Assembly (NCBI GenBank): GCA_902532525.1
Contig: CACAIK010000010.1
Coordinates: 1 to 44,729 of the forward strand
Source: an uncultured Pelagibacteraceae bacterium
Lineage (GTDB): Bacteria; Pseudomonadota; Alphaproteobacteria; Pelagibacterales; Pelagibacteraceae
Reading direction: 5' to 3'
Length of the DNA stretch: 44,729 nucleotides
Shown here: positions 26,405 through 33,743 of the stretch, piece by piece
Layout: every line of letters starts with the position of its first letter
Position numbering within the stretch: position 1 is the first letter of the stretch
Position numbers and translations under genes: made by a program
The notes under the pieces: model-generated
What the model saw: only the letters and a program-made list of their open reading frames with translations
What the model was told of the DNA's origin: nothing
The model's database searches: none

Positions 26405-27775
26405 TCAATTAAAAAAACTTTTTAATGTTCTAAACACAATCCCTATATTTTTATAATGCAAATAAAATTTACGATATGCATAATTTTTAAAATAATTTAT
26501 TTGTTTTTCATTAAGGTAATTGTGTTTAAAAACTAAGTTATATTGATTAAAATTCTCAAATTTTGAAGTTGTTATTATGTTTTCAAATTTCTTGAAAATA
26601 GGAGTTCCTGGATATGGAGTAAAAATACTAAATTGTACAAGTTGATTTGGAAGTAATTTCGAATAAGAGATTGTATTTTTAATTGTTTCTTCTGTATCCT
26701 CTGGATTACCTATCATATACATAGACTTTACTATTATGCCTTCAGCACTTAATTTGTTGATAATTTTAAATTGAGCATCATTTTTTATACTAAATCTGTT
26801 TATATCTTTTAGAACTTTCTCTTCTACAGATTCAACTCCAATATACACAATTTTTAATCCAGCATCCTTTAATAATTTTATAAGTTCATTATCAAGATTG
26901 TTCAAATGTGTTTCTATTAAAAATTCAATATTTAATTTTTTTTTTATTATTTCATTACATAGCTCTACTGTAAATTTTCTATTTATTGAAAAAACTGGAT
27001 CTCTGAATACAAATTTGTTTGTGTTTACTTTATTTTTCCAGTGAATTATTTCATTAATTATATTTTTTACAGATCTGTACCTAACTTTTCTTCCTTGCTG
27101 CAAAGGATATGTACAATAATTAAAACATGAGTATGGACATCCTCTACTAGCAAGTATTGGTATCGCGCTTTTTTTATTGAAACTCAAAAAATTATTTCTT
27201 AAAGGATATTTTTTTAAATAAATATCCCAACTTGGATAAGGCAAATCGTCAAGTATTTCTACAAATTCACCACGATTTTCAAATAAACCCAAATTTTGAT
27301 TTGAAAAAAAATTATCTAAATTTTTTTTTTCTAATTTATTTTCTAGAAAAAATTTTTCAGGTTCTCCTTTGACAACATATGAATTATCTAAATTATAAAT
27401 ATTTTTTTTAATATTCCCAAAAATACCTATTACAAACACTTTTAATCCTAATCTATTTAGAAAATTAAGAGTTTCTATCTCTGTCTCATGTGCAATAATT
27501 GAACTTGGTAATATTATGTAATCAAAATTTTTAAGCTCTTCCTGAGGTAAAATTTTTTTTGTGTATTCGATAATACAGTTTTTTCCTTTTATAATAGAGT
27601 AAACATATAATGCTGACATAGGCGGCATAGCAATTGATTTACTAACAAAAAAATTCATTAATTTAGAAAGAAAACTATTTCCAAAATTATTTCCTGTTCC
27701 ATATCCTCCAGCTGTATCTTTAACTAAACGCCAATTATCACTTGGATAAACATCTAGTATTAAAAATTTTAACAT
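26405..27775 (-). CDS. B12-binding-type radical SAM protein
   Basis: A 456 aa protein with an N-terminal cobalamin-binding-like Rossmann region (about residues 1-140, with ILDVYPSDNW and FDYIILPSS) and a radical SAM core (about residues 203-400). The cluster cysteines are Cys213, Cys217 and Cys221 in RGCPYSCFNYCTYP, so the spacing is CX3CX3C rather than the usual CX3CX2C. Later core features include KFVFRDPVF, IETHLN and YIGVESVEE. No typical DxHxxG-like B12 motif is obvious, so cobalamin binding is uncertain. Reaction unknown; it pairs with an SDR eight bases upstream, and both may modify a lipid or envelope compound. Confidence 0.82.
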   Translation of the reverse strand: MLKFLILDVYPSDNWRLVKDTAGGYGTGNNFGNSFLSKLMNFFVSKSIAMPPMSALYVYSIIKGKNCIIEYTKKILPQEELKNFDYIILPSSIIAHETEIETLNFLNRLGLKVFVIGIFGNIKKNIYNLDNSYVVKGEPEKFFLENKLEKKNLDNFFSNQNLGLFENRGEFVEILDDLPYPSWDIYLKKYPLRNNFLSFNKKSAIPILASRGCPYSCFNYCTYPLQQGRKVRYRSVKNIINEIIHWKNKVNTNKFVFRDPVFSINRKFTVELCNEIIKKKLNIEFLIETHLNNLDNELIKLLKDAGLKIVYIGVESVEEKVLKDINRFSIKNDAQFKIINKLSAEGIIVKSMYMIGNPEDTEETIKNTISYSKLLPNQLVQFSIFTPYPGTPIFKKFENIITTSKFENFNQYNLVFKHNYLNEKQINYFKNYAYRKFYLHYKNIGIVFRTLKSFFN

Positions 27776-27783
27776 ACAAAGAA

Positions 27784-28539
27784 TTATCTATTTATTAAAT
27801 TTGAACCAATTTTAATAAGTTTGGAATATAATTTAAATGGCAAAATACTTAGAAATTTCATAAGTAGAGAAAGCCTTTTAGGAAAATGAATTTCAAAATT
27901 TTTATTTTTAATAATATTGGAGTAAATTATACGTGCAGCATAATCAGAAGACATAATTAATGGCATTTTATATTTGTTATTCTTAACCATGTCAGTATTA
28001 ATAAAGCCTGGATTTATTAATGACAGTTGGACATTATATTTTGATAAATCAAAATATAGACTTTCTACAAATGTTATTAATGCTGATTTAGAAGCACTGT
28101 AAGCTCCCGACTCGGGTAAACCTCTGTATCCAGCTATTGAGGCTATTACTGATATATGTCCCTCCTTTTTATTTTTATAATAACTATAAACACTACTGAT
28201 AGTATTAATATTTCCAAAAAAATTAGTTTTAAAAATTTTCTCAATTTTATTTAGTTCTAAATTTTTTTCAGATTCATGATCTCTTATACCCACGCAAAAA
28301 ATACATTTATCAATATTATCAAATTTTTCTAAAATCTTATTAAATGTATGATTGCATTGATCTATATTTAAAACATCAAGTGGAAAAGAATGGATATTCT
28401 TATTAATTTTGCATATCTCTTCTAATTTTTCAACTCTTCGTGCAGATATTGCAACTTTCCACCCATTCTCAGCAAATTTTATTGCTAATGATTTACCAAT
28501 TCCACTACTCGCTCCAGTAATCCAAATTTTTTTTTGCAT
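27784..28539 (-). CDS. Short-chain dehydrogenase/reductase (copy 2, paralogue of 16471-17229)
   Basis: A 251 aa classical SDR with TGASSGIGKSLA at residues 8-19, ARR at about 35-37 (NADP(H) preference) and catalytic residues in ASIAGYRGLPESGAYSASKSA. It shares long stretches with copy 1 (AENGW/AKNGW, VAISARR, SFPLDV, NFFG, SIAGY, GLP) and the same C-terminal layout (LLMKFLSILPFKLYSKL). It is upstream of the radical SAM gene by eight bases. It probably arose by duplication and now serves a different pathway. Confidence 0.9.
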   Translation of the reverse strand: MQKKIWITGASSGIGKSLAIKFAENGWKVAISARRVEKLEEICKINKNIHSFPLDVLNIDQCNHTFNKILEKFDNIDKCIFCVGIRDHESEKNLELNKIEKIFKTNFFGNINTISSVYSYYKNKKEGHISVIASIAGYRGLPESGAYSASKSALITFVESLYFDLSKYNVQLSLINPGFINTDMVKNNKYKMPLIMSSDYAARIIYSNIIKNKNFEIHFPKRLSLLMKFLSILPFKLYSKLIKIGSNLINR

Positions 28540-28582
28540 CTTAATTTATTTTATTTAATAATATTTTATATTATTTTTTATA

Positions 28583-29632
28583 ATGAACATCAAAATAAGA
28601 ACAAAAAGAAAAAGAGTAAAATTTGCTTCAGATAACGTGACAGGAGCTTGTCCAGAAGTTTTGGATGCAATTATCAAAGCAAATGATGGTATTGCCCCAC
28701 CATATGGTAACGATGAAATTTCAGGTGTGTTACAGGAAAAATTTTCTGAAATTTTTGAAAAGGATGTGATTGTTTACCCCACAGCATCAGGAACCGCATC
28801 AAATGCTTTAGCACTTTCTGCTATATCTCCATCATTTGGAAATATTTATTGCCATAAATTTTCTCATATCAATGTAGATGAGTGTGGAGCCCCTGAATTT
28901 TATACAGGTGGAGCAAAACTTGTTCCATTGAACGGTAAAGATGGCAAAATAACAGTTGATGAGCTAAATGATAATATTGGAGGGTTTGGAATTGTGCATC
29001 ACACTCAACCATCTATTGTTAGCATAACTCAAGCAACAGAAACTGGTGAAGTCTATACTTTAGATCAAATTAGAAATATCTCTGAAATCGCACATAAAAA
29101 AAAATTAAAAGTACACATGGATGGAGCCAGGTTCGCTAATGCACTTGTTTCACTAGATGTTACTCCTGCAGAAATGACATGGAAATCAGGAATTGACATA
29201 TTATCTTTTGGAGCAACTAAGAACGGATGTATAGCAGCCGAAGCAATTATAATATTTAATAAGGAATTAGTTGGTAATTTACCTTTTTTGTTAAAAAGAT
29301 CCGGTCATCTATTGTCTAAAATGCGTTTTGTTTCTGCACAATTAGATGGATATATCTCAAATGATGTTTGGTTAAAAAACGCAAGACACGCAAATCTAAT
29401 GGCAAAAAAATTAAGTGATGGTTTAGTTTCTAGTAATCAAGTTAAACTTGAATATCCAACTGAGGCAAATGAAGTTTTTGTTAAACTCCCTAAAAAAATG
29501 GTTGAGCATTTAAATACTGAGGAATATATGATGAGCAATGAGGAATTAGGCGGCAAGACAGTTAGACTTGTTACAGCTTGGAATACCAAAAGTAGTGAAG
29601 TAGAAGAGTTTCTAAAAACTATATCTAATTAA
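28583..29632 (+). CDS. ltaE: Low-specificity threonine aldolase (beta-eliminating lyase family)
   Basis: A 349 aa PLP-dependent fold-type I enzyme of the threonine aldolase family, which splits threonine (and allo-threonine) into glycine and acetaldehyde. Features: ASDNVTGACPEVLDAI at the N terminus, TASGTASNALAL near residue 67, VHMDGARFANAL near residue 192 with the PLP-contacting aspartate, and the PLP lysine in SFGATKNGC near residue 215. As a glycine source it connects with gcvTHP and the glycine riboswitch. Its stop shares TTAA with the stop of the next convergent gene. Confidence 0.9.
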   Translation: MNIKIRTKRKRVKFASDNVTGACPEVLDAIIKANDGIAPPYGNDEISGVLQEKFSEIFEKDVIVYPTASGTASNALALSAISPSFGNIYCHKFSHINVDECGAPEFYTGGAKLVPLNGKDGKITVDELNDNIGGFGIVHHTQPSIVSITQATETGEVYTLDQIRNISEIAHKKKLKVHMDGARFANALVSLDVTPAEMTWKSGIDILSFGATKNGCIAAEAIIIFNKELVGNLPFLLKRSGHLLSKMRFVSAQLDGYISNDVWLKNARHANLMAKKLSDGLVSSNQVKLEYPTEANEVFVKLPKKMVEHLNTEEYMMSNEELGGKTVRLVTAWNTKSSEVEEFLKTISN

Positions 29633-29856
29633 CTAGGATTTTCTTTTAAAAATTTAATATAGTTGATTACTTCATCAAATTTGTCATCAGGAATATCTTT
29701 ATAAGTAGAATTAAATTTGTTTTTTACACATATTGCTACATGAGCATATGGATTTCTTCCTTTTGGATGATTTGGGTGATCAGGAAGTTGACCATCCAAA
29801 TAATCGCCAGCTTCCTGAATAAATTTCCAGAGTTTACTTGTATTTTCCTTGTTCAT
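29629..29856 (-). CDS. Conserved-looking small protein, 75 aa, hypothetical
   Basis: A 75 aa soluble, charged protein starting MNKENTSKLWKFIQEAGDYL, with a proline/histidine-rich centre (LPDHPNHPKGRNPYAHVA) and a helical C terminus. The composition is unlike a random antisense ORF, and it neatly fills the gap between ltaE and sodB, overlapping ltaE by four bases. It is 43 bases downstream of the sodB stop on the same strand. I do not recognise a family. Confidence 0.7.
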   Translation of the reverse strand: MNKENTSKLWKFIQEAGDYLDGQLPDHPNHPKGRNPYAHVAICVKNKFNSTYKDIPDDKFDEVINYIKFLKENPS

Positions 29857-29899
29857 ACTGCTTCAAACTTTGTTTTATCTCAAAAAGTTCTAGGATTAA

Positions 29900-30493
29900 T
29901 TAGATTAATAGAGATTCAACAAATTCCCAATCTATAAGATTATCAACAAATTTATCTAAATATTCAGGTCTTCTATTTCTATAATCAATGTAATATGAAT
30001 GTTCCCAGACATCACAACCAAGTATTGGTTTTAAGTTATCAATTAAAGGATTAGCAGCATTAGCTGTTTTTGTAACGACCAATTTATCATTATTTAAAGA
30101 TAACCAACACCAACCTGATCCAAATTGAGTTATACCTGCTTGTTTAAATTGATCTTTAAATTTTTCAACGCTTCCAAAATCTTCTACAATTTTTTTCTCA
30201 AGTTTTGACGGAATATTCCCACCACCTTTTGGCTTCATGCACTTCCAAAAAAGATTATGGTTCCAATGTTGGCTTGCATTATTAAATATTCCAGCTTTTG
30301 AGTTATCTTTTGAGCTTTTAACAATTATATCTTCCAATGACATTTCAGCCATGTCCGTATCTTTTATAAAATTGTTAAGATTTGTTATGTAGGTTTGATG
30401 ATGTTTTCCATGATGTAATTCTAATGTTTCTTGTGACATTATTGGAGATAAAGCCTCATTAGAATAATCTAGTTTTGGTAATTCAAATGTCAT
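29900..30493 (-). CDS. sodB: Superoxide dismutase, Fe/Mn type
   Basis: Fe/Mn superoxide dismutase, 197 aa, cytoplasmic. Metal ligands by alignment are His27 (LHHGKHH), the His in QHWNHNLFW, and Asp and His in CDVWEHSYYIDY. The glutamine of SQHWNHN near residue 78 and FGSGWCWLSL fit the iron-type (SodB) subfamily, but metal use cannot be proved from sequence. A 14-base palindrome lies 31 bases ahead of the ATG. Confidence 0.96.
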   Translation of the reverse strand: MTFELPKLDYSNEALSPIMSQETLELHHGKHHQTYITNLNNFIKDTDMAEMSLEDIIVKSSKDNSKAGIFNNASQHWNHNLFWKCMKPKGGGNIPSKLEKKIVEDFGSVEKFKDQFKQAGITQFGSGWCWLSLNNDKLVVTKTANAANPLIDNLKPILGCDVWEHSYYIDYRNRRPEYLDKFVDNLIDWEFVESLLI

Positions 30494-30524
30494 AGTTATT
30501 TTTTATAATATTTCCTTGTAAATA

Positions 30525-30538
30525 AACTTAATTAAGTT
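30525..30538. promoter_or_regulatory. Perfect palindrome upstream of sodB (possible operator)
   Basis: AACTTAATTAAGTT is a perfect 14-base palindrome in the 64-base gap between the 61-aa ORF and sodB. A TATTAT-like -10 lies between it and the sodB start. It could be an operator for a redox or iron regulator, but AT-rich sequence produces such palindromes by chance. Confidence 0.35.
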
Positions 30539-30557
30539 GACGCAATTAAATACAAAA

Positions 30558-30743
30558 TTAGTTTTCTAAAGCGTTTTCTTCTCTCATAAGAATAGGTCGA
30601 CCATCTTGAGCAGTGTTTAAAGGTATAATTTTACCATTGTATCTTGCGCATAACGTAGGCGCACTTCTTACCTGTTCTCCCAAATTTACTTCTAAATCTG
30701 CTATAACTAATTCAACCCCTTTCAATATACTCAATATCTTCAT
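30558..30743 (-). CDS. Small protein, 61 aa, hypothetical
   Basis: A 61 aa protein (MKILSILKGVELVIADLEVN..., ending EENALEN). A good Shine-Dalgarno (GGAGG, about five bases ahead of the ATG) lies in the 12-base gap after msrB, which supports translation and co-transcription with msrB. It is hydrophilic after the start, with no membrane segment and one cysteine (APTLCARYNG). The opposite-strand ORF here is not convincing. Family not recognised. Confidence 0.7.
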   Translation of the reverse strand: MKILSILKGVELVIADLEVNLGEQVRSAPTLCARYNGKIIPLNTAQDGRPILMREENALEN

Positions 30744-30755
30744 TATTCCTCCGTT

Positions 30756-31214
30756 TTATGATGATGGCTTAAATATTAAACACAAGCCGTTATTACAATA
30801 TCTCTTTCCTGTCGATCCAGGACCGTCTTCAAAGACATGACCATGATGGGCACCACATTTTGCACAATGGTACTCAATTCTTTTCATGCCAAAGCTGTAA
30901 TCAACCTTAGTTTTAAAAGCTCCAGGAAGAGCCTCTGTAAATGATGGCCAACCAGTTCCACTATCAAATTTTGAACTAGACTTAAATAGTTTAGCTCCGC
31001 AATTTGCACAGTGATAAAATCCTTCTCTTTTCTCGTAATTAAGAGGGCTTGAGAATGGACGTTCGGTTGCTTCCTCAAACATTATTTTTTTTTGGGCTTC
31101 TGTTAAATTTTGATTAATTATTTTTTTGGTTTCAGCTAATGAAATTTTGTATGGAAAAATACTGTATAATAATGATCCAAATATAGATAATTTTATAAAT
31201 TTTCTTTTGTTCAT
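30756..31214 (-). CDS. msrB: Peptide-methionine (R)-S-oxide reductase, exported
   Basis: MsrB reduces methionine-R-sulfoxide in proteins. The 152 aa protein has two zinc-binding CxxC pairs (HCANCG near residue 69 and HCAKCG near residue 116), the core GTGWPSFTEA, HHGHVFEDGP, and the catalytic cysteine in KRYCNNG (usually RYCINS). Residues 1-28 are a basic-hydrophobic signal sequence (MNKRKFIKLSIFGSLLYS), so it is predicted periplasmic, like MsrA in this window. It heads a small operon with the 61-aa ORF and perhaps sodB. Confidence 0.94.
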   Translation of the reverse strand: MNKRKFIKLSIFGSLLYSIFPYKISLAETKKIINQNLTEAQKKIMFEEATERPFSSPLNYEKREGFYHCANCGAKLFKSSSKFDSGTGWPSFTEALPGAFKTKVDYSFGMKRIEYHCAKCGAHHGHVFEDGPGSTGKRYCNNGLCLIFKPSS

Positions 31215-31280
31215 AACTTTCTTAATAGATCAATATTATTTTAATTGAATGAGATATTTTGACAGCTTCAATTTTAAATT

Positions 31281-31307
31281 GGTAGCTCCATAATTAATGA
31301 AGCTACC
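31281..31307 (-). terminator. Stem-loop after the GYD gene
   Basis: GGTAGCT (31281-31287) pairs with AGCTACC (31301-31307), continued by CAT/ATG across a C-A mismatch, with loop AATTA. It lies eight bases past the GYD stop on the minus strand. The following bases are AT-rich (AATTTAAAATT) but not a pure U-run, so it is a likely but weak terminator. Confidence 0.5.
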
Positions 31308-31314
31308 AGTAAGA

Positions 31315-31638
31315 TTATTGTCCAGGCACTTTATAGCCACTTGATACTTTTGTTGCATGATTTGCAATTTCATTCATTGGTGTTTCCTCACAAATGGCGA
31401 TATTTTTAAGTGCACCACTTCCCTCAGTAGCCATTTTTATAGCAGCCATTTGCTCAAATGTACCATGGGTTTCAACTATAAAGTCATAGGGTCCTCTTAA
31501 ATATGTGTAAGATTTCATTTCAGCTCCAACACTTTCAGAACACTTTCTAGCAACCTCGGATCTATCTGATCCAGGATCTTTTAAAAAGCCTGCGAATGCT
31601 TTCTCTGTAAAATTTCCCATTAAAAAAAATTTAGCCAT
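31315..31638 (-). CDS. GYD-domain protein
   Basis: A 107 aa protein of the GYD family: FFLMGNFTEKAF at the N terminus, then the family-naming region LRGPYDFIVETHGTFEQMAA and an alpha-beta ferredoxin-like pattern. The function of the family is unknown; it is small and cytoplasmic. A very strong ribosome-binding site (AAAGGAGG, six bases before ATG) and its own downstream stem-loop suggest it is expressed well and monocistronically. Confidence 0.88.
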   Translation of the reverse strand: MAKFFLMGNFTEKAFAGFLKDPGSDRSEVARKCSESVGAEMKSYTYLRGPYDFIVETHGTFEQMAAIKMATEGSGALKNIAICEETPMNEIANHATKVSSGYKVPGQ

Positions 31639-31709
31639 AGATACCTCCTTTAAATGTATTATAGCACTTAAAATAATTTTTTTTAATATTTTATTGATTT
31701 ATAAAAAAT

Positions 31710-32366
31710 TTATTCTCTTCCAATTTCCAGTAATTGTGGTGGTTCAAATACCCCACTTTGTATTTCACTGTTTGATATATTTATCATGGATTTGGCAACT
31801 ATTTCTGCATTTATCGATTTATATTTTTTTAAATCTCCAACTAAAATTGGCGATATACATCTCATGGCGAAAATACCTATTTTTTCTCCAAGTCTTTCCT
31901 CTTTTCTTTTTCCAATTAAAAACGAAGGTCTAATTACAATAAATTTTTTAAAGTTTAGTTTTCTTAATTCTTCTTCAGCCATACCTTTATTTTTTAAATA
32001 CAAATTTGTTTTTTTTGAACTGGCACCCAATGAAGAAATATAAGTAAAATTTTGTACATTATTATCGCTACAAATTTTTCCAATTGTAATAGGTAAATTG
32101 TACTCGGTGTTTATATAATCTTGTTTGTTAGGTGTTTTTTTTCTTGTAGTACCAATACAAAAAAAACAATCATCGCCTTTTATTTCTGACTTAATGTTTT
32201 CTATTTTCGTAAAATCTGTTTGAACAACTTCTATTTTGGGATCAATTTTTGAAGTAGAAGATCTTACAAAAACCTTGATTTTTTCATATTTTTGATCTTT
32301 AGCTAAAAATTTAAGTAATATCCCACCAATTAATCCAGTTGAGCCGAATATTAATGCTGTTTTCAT
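31710..32366 (-). CDS. NAD(P)-binding Rossmann protein (atypical SDR, HTATIP2/NmrA-like)
   Basis: A 218 aa atypical SDR with nucleotide-binding motif IFGSTGLIGG at residues 6-15, CFFCIGTTRKKT near residue 67, and YISSLGASSKKTNLYLKNKGMAEEELR, where Lys in the YxxxK-like position is preserved. It resembles TIP30/HTATIP2-type nucleoside-diphosphate-sugar epimerase relatives. Substrate unknown. It follows the MFS gene by 15 bases. Confidence 0.82.
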   Translation of the reverse strand: MKTALIFGSTGLIGGILLKFLAKDQKYEKIKVFVRSSTSKIDPKIEVVQTDFTKIENIKSEIKGDDCFFCIGTTRKKTPNKQDYINTEYNLPITIGKICSDNNVQNFTYISSLGASSKKTNLYLKNKGMAEEELRKLNFKKFIVIRPSFLIGKRKEERLGEKIGIFAMRCISPILVGDLKKYKSINAEIVAKSMINISNSEIQSGVFEPPQLLEIGRE

Positions 32367-32381
32367 AATTTTGAACTTACA

Positions 32382-33674
32382 CTAAATTTTCTTAAATTCG
32401 TTCAAATTATTTGGTTCATCTATTGGTTCAGTTGAAGGATTAAGCTCTATACCTGCTGGAGTAATCGTTTGAGGCATAGGTGCAAATTGTGAATCTGGGT
32501 TATCTCCAGATTCTCTAATTTGCATTCTATATATTCCAAATAAACCAATAAATGAATGAAATATAATTAAGAAAATAAAAAATCCATTTTCTCCTAAAAA
32601 TTCCATAAATAATGAGCACATGAAAGGACCACAAATTGCACCAAGACCAAAAACAAATTGTAATCCTGCTCCTGCTGCTACAAATTTTTCTTTTGATATA
32701 AAATCATTTGTGTGTGCAAAAATTAATGCAAACATTGGTAGACTACAAAAAGAAAAACACATTATACATATATAAAAAAATAATTTTGATGTTGCTAAAC
32801 CTGCAGGCATATACATTTGACCTGAAGAAATAATCGCCAAAAAACAAAATAAAGCTGCTCCAAATGTTGTATAAATAATTACAATTCTCCTATCTAAAAC
32901 ATCTGATAATTTTCCTATTGGCCATTGAGATATAGCTCCAGATATAGCAAATAAAAAGGTTACTATTGAAACTTCAAAAATACTAAAATTCATCGATGTA
33001 GCATAAACCGCAATCAATGAGAAAACAGCTGAATGTGATATTCCAATTAAAAACGAACTTACAACACCAAATGGTGATGATTTGTAAACTTCCTTTAGCT
33101 TCATACCTGATATTTTTTTAAAGTTCGGAGCCTTTCTTTTTGTTAATAATATTGGAACAAGAGACAATGACATAAATAAAGATATCAATATAAAAGGTTG
33201 AAAGTTTTCTGGTTTACTAAAGTTTATGAAAAACATTCCAATCGCCATAGAGGCATACATAACAATCATGTAGATTGATAAAACACTACCTCTGTTCTTA
33301 TTTGTAGATCTATCGTTTAACCAACTTTCAGCAATTGTATAAAGACAAACCATGCTAAATCCAGAAATCATTCTAAGAACAAACCATGAAATAGGATTTA
33401 CAAAAATTGAGTGTAATAAGACCACAATTGAAGTGACAGAAGCAAAAGCTGCGAATACTCTAATATGTCCAACTCTATGAATTAATGATTGTATAATTTT
33501 TGCTCCAATAAAATATCCAACAAAATATCCAGAAAACAAAAAACCTGTCGATGATAGACCAAAATTTTCTTTAACTGCTCTAACACCTAAAAGAGTACCT
33601 TGAAAACCATGAGCTAGCATTATAAATGCCATACCCATAAAAAGAGCCCAAGAGTTTTTTATAATTTTGTTCAT
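32382..33674 (-). CDS. Major facilitator superfamily transporter
   Basis: A 430 aa permease with twelve predicted transmembrane segments. MFS-like motifs: GYFVGYFIGAKIIQSLIHRVGHIR in the first loop (residues 50-73), ESWLNDRSTNKNRG near residue 115, and GAISQWPIGKLSDVLDRR in the central loop. The pattern recalls the YcaD-type subfamily. The C-terminal tail is soluble and proline-rich. Substrate unknown. The ATG directly abuts the 3' arm of an 8-bp inverted repeat. Confidence 0.88.
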   Translation of the reverse strand: MNKIIKNSWALFMGMAFIMLAHGFQGTLLGVRAVKENFGLSSTGFLFSGYFVGYFIGAKIIQSLIHRVGHIRVFAAFASVTSIVVLLHSIFVNPISWFVLRMISGFSMVCLYTIAESWLNDRSTNKNRGSVLSIYMIVMYASMAIGMFFINFSKPENFQPFILISLFMSLSLVPILLTKRKAPNFKKISGMKLKEVYKSSPFGVVSSFLIGISHSAVFSLIAVYATSMNFSIFEVSIVTFLFAISGAISQWPIGKLSDVLDRRIVIIYTTFGAALFCFLAIISSGQMYMPAGLATSKLFFYICIMCFSFCSLPMFALIFAHTNDFISKEKFVAAGAGLQFVFGLGAICGPFMCSLFMEFLGENGFFIFLIIFHSFIGLFGIYRMQIRESGDNPDSQFAPMPQTITPAGIELNPSTEPIDEPNNLNEFKKI

Positions 33675-33707
33675 AAAATTAGCGGTGTTTATGGGCGATC
33701 TAATTTT
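33675..33707 (-). terminator. Weak stem-loop between EamA and MFS genes
   Basis: AAAATTAG (33675-33682, + strand) is the exact complement of CTAATTTT (33700-33707), with a 17-base loop. On the minus strand the 3' arm CTAATTTT ends immediately before the MFS ATG. It could be a weak terminator for the EamA gene or a structure affecting MFS translation. The stem is AT-rich, so it is only a candidate. Confidence 0.3.
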
Positions 33708-33743
33708 AAATCAAGACAAATTTGTGACAAAAAGAAAAATAAT

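Noticed and set aside
24901-28539. Possible mobile element around the AT-rich block
   Set aside because: No transposase, integrase, tRNA or flanking repeat was found at either edge.
30613-30840. 75-codon plus-strand ORF opposite the 61-aa ORF and msrB
   Set aside because: Overlaps the conserved C terminus of MsrB antisense, and the minus-strand 61-aa ORF has a good ribosome-binding site.
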